Source: Cryptomeria japonica (Eukaryota; Streptophyta; Pinopsida; Cupressales; Cupressaceae). From it: DNA of 64,000 nucleotides. Made by a program: the position numbers and the translations under genes. The stretch is taken from NCBI RefSeq assembly GCF_030272615.1, contig NC_081415.1:623657740-623721739 (forward strand), given 5' to 3'. Every line of letters starts with the position of its first letter. Within the stretch, counting starts at the first letter, position 1. This document shows positions 47,702-58,560 of the stretch, piece after piece. The notes under the pieces were generated by a model, which had not been told where the DNA came from, ran no database searches, and worked only from the letters and a program-made list of their open reading frames with translations.

Positions 47702-48190
47702 CACTAGTACATTCGGGGCTAATTTTCGACGGCCGATTGTTGGAATTGCGACTACTTTTCGTTGGAATGTTGACAAAAGTAGGCATAAAAAACTCATCGT
47801 TGGACTTGTCGACAATGCCTCTGACCATCGGAAGTACGACGACCCCATGGACTCTGTCGATGGCAGGCATGATCGCTCTTCCGGTCAAAAAAGTCATCGG
47901 AAATATAGCATCATCATCGAATGTTTGTTTAGATTGTGTCTAAATGTCGACAGAAGTCTAAAAATTTGCACCAATGGGAATGTTGTTTGTCCGACAGTTT
48001 TTTCGTCAGTCCATTAATATGCATCGACGACCATCCGACAAGGAATTGTCGTTGGACATACAACATCCCCATCATATGTTTGTGTAGTTTGAGTCAGAAT
48101 TTCGACGGATTCCATAAACTTTGCACCAACGAGAACGTTGTTGGCCCGATGATTCCATCATTGGTGGAAAGCTTAGTCTCCATCGTAATT
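47702..48190 (+). mobile_element. probable CACTA (En/Spm) terminus with subterminal repeats
   Basis: CACTAGTACATTCGGGGCTA begins at 47702 and is followed by TTTTCGACGG, the pattern of plant CACTA ends (CACTA plus a GC-rich arm). The next ~480 bp are rich in CGACGG, CATCGG, TCGTCGG and TGTCGACA variants in both orientations, as in subterminal arrays that bind the TNPA protein. CpG-containing motifs are rare in the rest of the window. I cannot find the matching inverted end (TAGTG) to the right, so it may belong to the cassette at 53-63 kb, with the other end outside the window, or to a separate defective element. Confidence 0.6.
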
Positions 48191-49620
48191 CCAATGAATT
48201 TTTTTTATTTTTTTTAAATTATTATTTTCTAGACGTAAAGCACACCTCATTGATATGTACAGTGAATGATATTCTATCCCCATCAGCTACCAATAGGAAC
48301 CATAGGTTTGAAGCTAATATGATGTGCACTAGTTTCAAGCTAATATTATCAGGCGCACCATGGTTGAGATGGTCCAACTCCTAAGAGGACTGTATGAACC
48401 ACTGAGTACTGGTAAACCTATTAAAAATGGTGTTGATAGGGAATTAGCTAACTCAAATACAAGAGCCTTTAAAGCCAATCAGGGAGATGAATTGACTTTA
48501 TCTACCTTATCTAAGTTAGTTGTTCTTTGGAGCTACCAAAACTTATCTACTATATATATACATGAAAAGAATTTATCTACTATATATACTCATATTTCTT
48601 ATAAGTATATGCCAAATTGATAATCTCATATAAAGTGTCATCCTATGTCAATACATGACATATACCTTTGAATAACATGTATATATCTCATACTAAGTTG
48701 TCACTCGTTATTATATATTCAACATATATTCAAAGACGATAATCATGCATTCCAGACTACATAAATATCCTCTTTAATAAAATAAATCACATGTACAAGG
48801 TTATTGGGTTGATCAAGTACAACAGCAAAGTACAATAGGTAAAGATAGTACTAAAAATAATGTTACTAGCATCTTAAAAGAAAACATAAATGCATTATGA
48901 CCACCCACAAAACACTTGATATAAAATAGTTCCAACCTTTCTTTTGTTTAAGTAACTAGGGTATTTGAATTTAAATTTTGGTATAAAAAAATAAAATTTT
49001 AAAGGTTATCTCTCCGCCTGTATAGTTCAACATGCCCACATGTTTACTCCTAATTTTTTTTTAACTCATTTAGATATCTTATTTTCTAGCTATGAAATGG
49101 ATCTTGGGACCTATGGGTTATGGGCCCATAATATACTTAAGTGAAGTTAGCATAAACCATATCAATTATGTTCAATTACATCAATATCCACTTGGAGTGT
49201 TTAATATACATATCATCAATGATTACAATGCTTATTTCAATATACATTTGAATTGCAACTTGCAAGAATAGATGAAAGAGAAAGAGCATGTATTGAGGGA
49301 GGTGGAAGTGCTCTCTGAGGTGATCACGAATTGATTCCATCGGTCCCCAACGGTGGTTTTCAATGCCACCCGACCATGTGGAACCCTTAGGTCCACCCTA
49401 TCATTCTTGTGGAGATAGCTCCAAATAGTCAATCAAAGTATACAAGGGGGATGATAGGCTCACACATGCCATACATGATGCATACATGACACAAGTAATG
49501 GAACAATACAATGCAAGATCAATAGAGAAGGATGATACCAAGTCATGAATCCAAATAGGGTCACTACTTTAAAACTACACAAGGCATTAGATTCTAGAGT
49601 GCAGTGGAGGAAGTGTCATC
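48191..49620. other. AT-rich gene-free DNA
   Basis: No coding region is seen. A short duplication ATCTACTATATATA(C/T)... occurs near 48545 and 48577. Otherwise there is nothing to report. Confidence 0.4.
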
Positions 49621-49960
49621 GTATGTCTCTTCGAACAAGTCCCAACTCTCCATGTGCGAGCTTGCCTTTCATTGTATGTGCTCATGGGGATGCACCATAT
49701 GGAACCAAGCATCCTATCATATGGACGAGAATGACAATCACACAATCCCTATTCTACATGAGCGGGTATGTCTCTTTGTACAAGTCCCAATGCTCCATGT
49801 GCAGGCATGCCTTTCATCGTATGTGCTACATGGGGACGAACTAGATGGAACCAAGCATTCTCTCATGTGAACAAGAAAAATGATCACATAATCCTTGTGT
49901 GAGTGGGTATGCCTCTTCGCACAAGTCCCAATGCTCCATGTATGAGCATGCCTTCCCAAA
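49621..49960. repeat. ~143-bp tandem repeat, about 2.4 copies
   Basis: Copies start at 49621, 49766 and 49907 with GTATG(T/C)CTCTT. They share ACAAGTCCCAA(C/T)(T/G)CTCCATGT, GCATGCCTTTCAT, TATGTGCT and GGAACCAAGCATTC. The periods are 145 and 141 bp. Overlapping frames on both strands are by-products of the repeat. Confidence 0.85.
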
Positions 49961-51704
49961 ACACCCTTGGTGTTGTGATAGCCCTCAAGGTGTGCTCAAG
50001 GAACCAATTTTCTTGTTATTTGTTTTAACCCAAGTCTATTGTTATGTTATCACTTGATTACAAAACTCCCCAAACACGAATGCCAAGCGTACCACTTTTA
50101 GATGAGGGACATGAGTGGGAGCCACTCCCTAGTCTTAATCTAGGACTAAGCTCATGCCATATCTAAATGCAAGACATCTCAAATATATCAAATTGTCTCA
50201 ATTGCAAAATGCTATTTTCATACATAAGCAAGACACACTCAATTGGGCACAACACCAAGAGAACGGATCCCAATTGATCCCTTATCAAAATTCACATATA
50301 TGTTATCATGATTCCATAATAGAATATCATCTTAAAATCATCAAATACCACTTTTCAATAATTCCAAAGTTTGAACCAAAAACCAGTCATGAGGCCAATT
50401 ACCATTGTTGAATGAATGAATGAAAGATTTTAATGACGTCCACGAGACTAAATAGTCTATGGGACCAAGACAAACACCCTTAACTGATGGACCTCATTAA
50501 CCCTAAAATTTCAAAGTGCATAAAATGAAAATGCAAGATTAGCCTTTTGATTCTAATCAACTCAACAATACAATACTCCCTCGATTTATCATTTCAACAT
50601 CCCAATTAGAATTGAACAACATAGCCTCATATTTACTTGTAAATTCCAAATTTGGTTCATACAAATCATATAATCATCCAAATGGAGAGATTTAAATTGG
50701 AAGAATACTTTAATTCACTCAAAAATTCATTTGCAACAAACTAAAATCAATTCAATTGAAAAACAAAGGAGGAATTTGAGTCCCTACCTCAAACTTGACC
50801 AAATCTTCAAATTGACAATGTAATTGAACATAATTGAGATGAGACATGGGTTTATTAAGTGAAGTTACCCATAAACTATTTACAATTGTTTGAATTATTT
50901 TAGCATAAACCACAATGAATCTACACCTCTAGTCCAAAGTAATCTAGCGAGGCATGCTATCTAAAATCCAAAATCATGAGTATTGGATCCAACACTATAG
51001 CACAAAAATTCGATTATAGCAATCTGTTATACATAATATATCAAAGCAATTTGCAACCATATCTATTTAAGAACGGTTCAACATATAAACTCTTATCTTT
51101 CTTTTTTTTGGTAGGCATTATCAGCTATAATGAATATATAATATTGTAAAGAAGTCTTTATTGTTCATTATATAAATGGGGATATGTATAATATGGTATC
51201 ATTATATATATTTAATTGTAATAGATAAGATTTGAAAAATATGTTTTATGTTTATATGTATTTTTTCAAATAATTGATCCTTTGTCATTGAAATATAAGG
51301 ATATATACCACTTTATTACTATTCAAAATTACTCACTGAGAATTAAAACAAAATAAATCTAGGATATGGAACAAAATTTTCTTAAGGTTTGACAATGGAT
51401 GTATCCCTCAAATCAATCACAAAATTAACTATATAGATCAATATTTTACTTGAAATCACATAGAGAAAGCTTATTGATTGACTATGAACATGTTACCTTA
51501 GGATGAGCTTAGATATGAATTTGGAGTTATCAAAGCAATGTTAACATGTATCAGACATCTGGGATAGCAGCATAGAGAAAATGGAATATAGGATAGGTGA
51601 GAGTGAAGTGCCTTGGATGGAATGTTGGAAGAGATGTGTGGGACCCCTGCACACCCCATAGAAGCATTTAGAAGCCATAAAAAAGTGCCATAGACCAAAT
51701 ATTA
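49961..51704. other. AT-rich gene-free DNA
   Basis: No gene or motif is recognised. The minus-strand frames at 51498-51735 have no family match that I can see. Confidence 0.4.
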
Positions 51705-51835
51705 ATGACTGTCCTAAGGGTACCAATTGTGACAATCACAAGTTTACTAGTGATACTGCCTACTCAAACAAGATGTGTATGGAAAACCCACTAGGTGTGT
51801 ATATGTAATGGTAATGATGTCCTAAGAGTATCCCT
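51705..51835 (+). repeat. left arm of a long-range inverted repeat
   Basis: ATGACTGTCCTAAGGGTA (51705-51722) is an exact reverse complement of sequence at 63866-63883. Further matches in the same order are TTTACTAGTGATA, ATGTAATGG and GATGTC(C/T)TAAGA. The right arm is 63760-63883. The arms lie on either side of the three CACTA-type genes. Confidence 0.7.
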
Positions 51836-53400
51836 TACACCAGTATGCACAAACCTTGGTGTCACAATGGTGTTGGTGTGGCCTTGGGCCAATGGTGGTT
51901 GACTATTACAATTAGGACAATGATCTCAAACATAATTTACAATGTTTGTAACTCTAATGTCCCAATCTACTTGTATATATTTTCACAAAACAATTAACAA
52001 CCCAACCATAGCTATTAATAAGATTTCCCCATTAAATGCATGCAAAACGTATCATCATTGATAGGATAACTAACTTGCATTTACTAAGAGACCTCAATGA
52101 GTGGAGTTTCATGCTGAAAATAGTACTTGCAATAAAGATATTGAAATCAATGAGACATTATGCATTCAAAATCCACAAGGAAGATCTAATATCTATGAAT
52201 GAAATTATAAATCAATCTAAGTTACATGTTTGATATCTTATATCAAGGCAACATAAAATGTATATATGCACTCAACATACCTCTTTGCTTGTTTATTTGA
52301 GAATGTTGCTAGGAATTAATAGGTGAATGATATATTGATCTACACATGAATCACTTGTACTTTCCCCATACTTTCATCCCTTGGTCAAGGCCATGTACCC
52401 CTTAGCACTTGAATATTGTTTCCACCCTCATGATTACTTGAAGTCCATGCTCAAATCACACTAAATGACAATAGTTAGTAGAAAATAGTGACCATAGCCA
52501 AGGAATCCCAAATTTACTCATACTCAACATAATAAGAAATAACTAAATCATTTGGACCATTATTCATAACATAACCTCTTTTTCACATCATGGAAGGCCT
52601 AAATTACAAGGATGACGCTTCTTCGAAGGAGCCATTATTCAAAGCCACCAAAATTTTAACAAGAGTAGAAGCTATTAGGCTCATACAATTTTAGGAAATA
52701 TAAAGAGTTGAATCTGAAGCGAGATCATGAAGCATACAATCGAGAGGTATTCATGGAATAGACATCTGAAAACATCTCATTCATGAAGTAACAAAATGCT
52801 AAAGAAAATGACAAGTAATAAAAAAAACTTACAAGGATGAGGCATATTCATAACTTTTGTAGTCCCGCCATGGATATCAACACTAGAAGCAACTCATATT
52901 GTTAGTGTACTTACAAGACAATATGGGAGTTCATTATACCCAGCAACTTGTGGTGTTTGTGTTTGTGTTGGCTCTATTGGACCTTGCAATTAAGATTCAT
53001 TATACATTATTCAATAAGATTAACTGTGCAAAATAATGAAATATTGAAAAGTGTGTTATCTTGTTGAGCTTCACTTGGTTTCGAGAATAATTTAATATTC
53101 TCTACTTAAAAGGGCCAACCACATGAAGGTGGAAGCTCATTTGGCCCCTCCCCCCCGACTAACATCACTCTAAATTCCCTGTTAACATCTTATAACATTC
53201 ATTCATTCTTTTTTTCTACCATTAATAAAATATAACATTTATTCATAAATATCACATAATGTTCAATAACACATAACATTGATTAACATTAATTAATGCG
53301 CAACATTCATCAATATTAATTAACACATATCATCCATAACCATTAATTAGCACATAATTACATTCACTAACACATAAAAATCAGTCATTATGAAATAAGG
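51836..53400. other. AT-rich DNA left of the CACTA genes
   Basis: No coding region is seen apart from short composition-driven frames (52036-52233). Around 53240-53390 lies a run of ATTAATTAACACATA variants, low-complexity repeats of the words CATTAATTA and ACACATAACATTCA. Confidence 0.4.
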
Positions 53401-53408
53401 TAGATTAC

Positions 53409-54905
53409 AATCATTTCTTCTTCTTTTTTTCTTTGAAGCTATGAAAAGACTAAGTGGAACATCGGTTTCTTCATCATTTCCCCCCTCTGTAGTTGTTCTA
53501 TCCTCTACTCGTGATCTTGATGTATACCTAGTCTTATATTGAGGATGAGGACACTGAAGCGAAGGGGGGTCCTATAAAATAACAAAGAAATGTGTTAAAT
53601 TCAAAACATTTTTTATTATTGTTACAAGTATTTCATTAATTTAGAGAACATAATTGTTGTGCTCTTTACCTGATGGGGCCACATCACTTTGTCTAGCCTC
53701 AACCTCAACAGGTTGAACACCCTCTAGATCATCTGGAGTTGAAATACTAAAGGTTACATTAATGCTGAACACCAATTGTAATTATATTTGTTTAAAGGAA
53801 TAACAGTGGTCCTCTTTGCCTGAGTGGGGAACATCATGTTCTTGATGTTGTGTACCCAGATCATGCTCCACTTGGTCACCACCGACTACATGCTCTAAAA
53901 TATTAACAAAAAAGGTTACATTAATTACTACTCTAATTGCAAATTAAGATGTTTAATTGTATTAATAACTACATAAATAAATTTAAATAGCAAATGAATA
54001 CCTCCACTATTGGGATGCACATCTAGACCTTCATGTGCAGGTGGTGTTTCACGATTAGCAGACTGCAAATTCCAATGTCATGCACATTGTTATCATTGCT
54101 TGCTTATTTAAAACAAATATAGTCACTTAATTTTGGAACTCAATATCAATTAGATTATTGGTAAAGTATTCAGTTTGAAACAATTTCCATTTAGCATATT
54201 TACCTGTGTGACGAATGCACTCGAATATTGTGTATGCCCACTCAATTCTCGTAGCTGATCAACCGTGACTGAATAGCCTTGTTGGTAGGCAATTCTCTTG
54301 TCATCTTCTATGGGTGCTCTATTGAATTTAGAGCCCTGCATTTTTTCTTGGTATCATGAATTTTGCTTGCATTATTTGATAAAAAAAAATCATTTGCAAT
54401 TTATTAATATTTTGATGCAATATTTCGTTTACATGAGATACTTACAATTCGTGCAAAAGGTTTCATATAACCACCAGAGCCAAGTTTGTGTTCCCCGTGC
54501 TTTTCTTGTCTTGCCTTCATTGCCTTTGACATGTCACTCAGTCTATAAAAAGTTTGAAATATGTAAGATTATATAAATATAAAGAGTAATTAATTAGTAC
54601 ATAATTACATTCTTAATAGTATCCTGTACCTTCTGCTGGCATCTTGGTGGTGTATTTCCTTTTTTCCTTTCAATTCTCTCCTTGGCATCCAAAATCAGGT
54701 CCTTCCACTCCCTCTCTGGAATCATGGGGGAATGCTCGTACTTTAGGTTCCTCTCTAAATGGGTCCTGTATTGGTCCCTCAGATAATTTAGATACATGCA
54801 AGCTTTTTCAAGGAGCTTGGTTTTGTCAAAGGTGTCATTTCTAAACCATTCAACCATTTGGTTTGTCAATTCATCTTTTAACCTTTTTTCTTGGTCATTC
54901 CTCCT
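53409..54905 (-). CDS. TNPA-like Ptta/En/Spm transposase-associated protein (spliced)
   Basis: Minus-strand exons can be followed by splice sites. About 54905-54630 holds a helix-rich stretch (KTKLLEKACMYLNYLRDQY...IPEREWKDLI) with the Ptta/En/Spm 'W..L......R...K' pattern and ends in a GT donor. 54542-54446 (LSDMSKAMKARQEKHGE) is bordered by AG and GTAAGT. 54335-54204 (FNRAPIEDDKRIAYQQGY) is bordered by AG and GTAAAT. Small exons follow at about 54063-54004, 53897-53818 and 53743-53671. The last, about 53572-53409, ends in a basic tail (KKKRRRND), a likely nuclear signal. In En/Spm, TNPA binds subterminal repeats and works with the TNPD/TNP2 transposase. Exon boundaries are approximate; no stop interrupts the exons as read. 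Confidence 0.68.
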
Positions 54906-55107
54906 TTTAAAGCAAAAACAAACCTGTTAGATTCAGAAATGAACAGAAGCTACATTTATTATTGTTCAAGAAATGGATCAAAGGAAAACTATTCTAGCAA
55001 TGATATGTAATCAAAATAGTGGATTAGGGTTAGTTCACATATGATGTACCACCTTTTATGTATGGTAAGCCCAAATATCCACAATGCAATGTGACTAAGA
55101 TGTTTAT

Positions 55108-55470
55108 AGAAAATATCATTTCCTGCAAAACATTCATGGGATCATTAGTCCAAAATGAGTGATCATAAAGTAAATTACAATTAAACTATATATAATAATA
55201 ATTTTCAAGTAACTGGAACCTTTTGTATCTTTAAGGGAATCATTTCTTCATCACTCACCACCAATGTGGCCTGCAACATTCCCATACTAGCAATACAAGA
55301 AGATTCAAGAAATGATGGTATGTTATCAACAAATATCATTTCTTGCAAAACATTCATGGGATCATTAGTCCAAAAAGAGTGATCATAAAGTAAATTACAA
55401 TTAGACTATATATAATAATAATTTTAAATTACCTGGAACCTTTTGTATCTTTAAGGGAATCCACTATGAA
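55108..55470. repeat. 223-bp tandem duplication between the SET and TNPA-like genes
   Basis: The segment starting at 55111 (TATCATTTCCTGCAAAACATTC) recurs at 55334 with few changes. The shared part runs about 135 bp, to TTTAAGGGAATC. It lies in non-coding DNA between two gene units. Confidence 0.88.
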
Positions 55471-55693
55471 ATGCCCACAAGAAAGAACGCTTGAAGGGAA
55501 ATAAACACATAACAGAAGATAGAGCAAAAGAGGGATCTACCAACGGTGGGTGGGGCAATATGACGTGCAATAGAGGATGTCTGCATGCTACGTGTTGCCG
55601 ACATTGCAGTCGGCAATGAAAGTGGGTCTTACCTCTGATGAGGCAGTGGCGACATTTGCACAGGAACATTGACAACACCTAAAGAGTAATAAA

Positions 55694-57274
55694 TTAAATG
55701 TATGAAAAGTGCAAGAATTGTAAACAACAATGAACCTTTATTTTGGAGATTGACAGTATCAAGTATGATGTGTTCTGGGTACTCAAAGTGATAAGCCAAG
55801 GAAGCGACAATACAAGAAAATCGTCATCACCCAACACCCTGTTCATGGCAATGACTTTCATGAGGGCGGATAAATTGTTGTAAAAACATGTACATATTTT
55901 AGTTAATGACATAAAAGAGAATAAAATATAAACCATTATTAAACTTTTGTTATAATTAAAGCTTTCATTACTGCTTACTTGCAATTTTTCTACTGTCTGA
56001 ATCAATACTTGAACCCTCTCTCGTATCTCATCAGTCATAGGATGCATGACTACCAAAGCAACAATATCTTTAGTGATATTTATAAGAGGATTTTTTATGA
56101 ATTCCATAGGGTGTGTGGAATTTTTAGGGTCATCATCGCTTAATCCTATTGAGTCCACATCCCTAGAGAGGTGCTCAGGTACTATAGCTTGCTTTCCCTT
56201 TCCCCGAACATTCGTCTGTGTCAAGAATACCATTAACAATTATAAAATTAGTCTAAATCACTAAAAAAAAGAACATAATAATGTAACAGTTTGCTTCTAT
56301 CTAATTTGTACAATTACAATGAGATTTGCCTATTTGGTAGAAGTGTCACGACCTACATCCCTGTCTGCGATATGTGATGGATCCATGTCACCCTGTGACA
56401 AAGAAAAAATATAAAAAATGTTAGTGAAATTAAACCAATAGACTTAGCAAAAAAACTTCATAATAAAATGGTATATTAGATTCATTAATTACAGGTTGGT
56501 TAATTTAAATGGTATATAGTACATACCACCCCCATGATATTGACTTTGTTTATATCTATACAATTCAAACTGTAATCGATTAGAAGCTCTTCGCTTGCAC
56601 TTATTGATTTTATCACACATACGAATACATGATTTCCCTTGTGTGCCTCAAATATGCAATTGGGTTGTTTATTAGTTGACCTAGGTCGCGTACTATTTAT
56701 AAAACCTACAATATTCCCTATTGCTTTTGGCCGACCATAAATGTATACACCCACTCATTTACTTTGATCATTATCTTTCTATTGTATATAATTTGCTGAC
56801 AGTGCATACCTACGTATACTTTTTTATATTGAACAATCTGCATCCAATTATTGTAATTGTAACAAGGTCCGACAAACTCCATCAATTCAGCAACTTTGTT
56901 GTAACAGACCTTTATGTTGTCCATGGAAAATAAGCCGAAACCATGTAACGACGAACGTGCTATGCGATATATCCTATCGTTAACACAAAAATCGATGTTT
57001 ATTGGAGGAATTTCCTTGGGCACCCATTGTTTCTATAGATTTTTGTACCTTAGTGGCACCTCGATGTCGCCTTTGGTCTCATCATCATAAGAACATGACC
57101 CCCTTGAGCAAGGAAAAATTTCATGCATTTATTGAATTTTCTTCTAATCTTTTGACCTCTTGTTGATCTCCCTATTGTATACCTACTACATGTCTCACTT
57201 CCATTTCCTATTCCTGTATTTCCCTCACTCGACAAAGATAGGTCTAACAAATACCTATTTGGGGGTACCTGCAC
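55694..57274 (-). CDS. SET-domain protein (putative lysine methyltransferase) inside the CACTA-type region
   Basis: The minus strand carries a SET domain at 57023-56500: ARSSLHGFGLFSMDN (S..G.GLF block, near 56930-56960), LMEFVGPCYNY, GNIVGFINSTRPRS with PNCIF (the N-H/N-S-C-x-P-N block, about 56640-56725) and EELLIDY (about 56570-56600). These build the S-adenosylmethionine pocket and active site of lysine methyltransferases. One base is out of phase near 56745, so it is one frameshift or a small intron away from continuity. Upstream, 57274-57050 gives a basic segment (RSTRGQKIRRKFNKC). Downstream exons, bordered by a GTATGT donor at about 56526 and AG sites, give DMDPSHIADRDVG and a helical segment at 56220-55980. 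No pre-SET or post-SET Cys cluster is visible. It is transcribed in the same direction as the transposase. It may be a captured host gene or a normal component of this element family. Confidence 0.62.
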
Positions 57275-57940
57275 TCCATGAAATGAGAGATTTTTTTTGC
57301 AAATGAGGGTAATGTTGATGAAGAAGTCGGCCCTAAAGTTGATTTTGGGATTAAAATTTGAATAAGTCCAACTGGGGCCTCAAGTGTTGATAACTATATT
57401 AGATTTGCTACTAATGTCGAGGTTTGAAAAATTGAGGAAGTTTGTTTTCCAAGTAATTTTTAAAAAATAAACTATTTCTATAGGGTGTATTGACTAGTTA
57501 TACCTGGCTGTCCATGAGACTGTGCAGGATCCTCGTCAAAGGGGTTCAAGTTCCTACACATGTAATTCAATTATCTTATGTTAGCTAAAAATTACATAGT
57601 ACACAACATGAACAACATGAACTTTGCAGACAAAAAGAGTATTAAATAATAAAAAGATATCATCAAAATCATTGTAAATTTTTTAATTCCTTACCTCTAC
57701 TTTATGTAGACTATGTAGGATCCTCAACTAAAGGGTTGATGATGTCTGTAGTCAATTACCTATTTCCACCAAGGGTGACAACATCACACAAAATATATAC
57801 ATGAAATCAACACCATCAATTGAGCATCATAAGCATTACTACATTTGTAAGTTGATAAACAATAAATACATATGTATCATAAGCATCATAAGCATCACAT
57901 GATGTATCATCATATATGTAATTGAGCATCATAATTAGCA
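57275..57940. other. spacer between the SET gene and repeats
   Basis: No coding segment is recognised. It is AT-rich, with possible small exons around 57490-57550 and 57700-57760 (GG(A/G)TC(C/A)... stretches between AT-rich introns) that I cannot assign. Confidence 0.3.
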
Positions 57941-58170
57941 TCACATATGTGTCATCATAAACATGTAATCCATCACATATGTATCATAAATCACCATCTA
58001 TCACATAGGTAATAAACAATCCACATTCTATAAATAAACACAAAGTTCAAAAAATGTCACATGTATCATCATAAACATGTAATCCATCACATATGTATTT
58101 TAAATAAACATCCATCACATAGCTAATAAAAAATCCAAATTCTATAAATAAACACAAAGTTTTAAAAATG
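57941..58170. repeat. 114-bp tandem repeat, two copies
   Basis: ACATGTAATCCATCACATATGTAT at about 57961 recurs at 58075. The rest of the unit (TCTATAAATAAACACAAAGTT, AAAAATGTCACAT) follows in both copies. Before it lies a run of ATCACATATGTATCATAA variants (57870-57960). Confidence 0.85.
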
Positions 58171-58341
58171 TCACATAAATAGTCACTCTCCCTATCTCCA
58201 TCTCCATATTAAAAGGTGCATCATGAATTAATTATGTAATGGCATTAAATTTCAAAACATAATGAATTAATTATGTAAAAACATTTCTATCAAGAAATCA
58301 ATATTAAATAGATAATATACTTATCACATACCTCATACATT

Positions 58342-58496
58342 TCATTCATCATCATGAACATGATCATGATCATCATGATCATCATGATCATCATGACCTC
58401 CACCACCACCATCATCGTCTTCTCCATTGTCATCACCATCATCACCATCACCATCACCATCACCATCACCATCACCGTCACCACCATCACCATCAC

Positions 58497-58557
<61 letters not shown>

Positions 58558-58560
58558 TTC
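58342..58560. repeat. (ATC)n trinucleotide array within the transposase C-terminus
   Basis: Units of CATCAC and ATC fill about 58346-58556, with a pure (ATC)n run of about 59 bp at 58498-58556. On the minus strand it codes for the poly-Asp and Asp-Gly tail of the DUF4216-bearing frame. In other phases it gives Met-rich or Ile-rich frames that are not genes. Confidence 0.93.
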
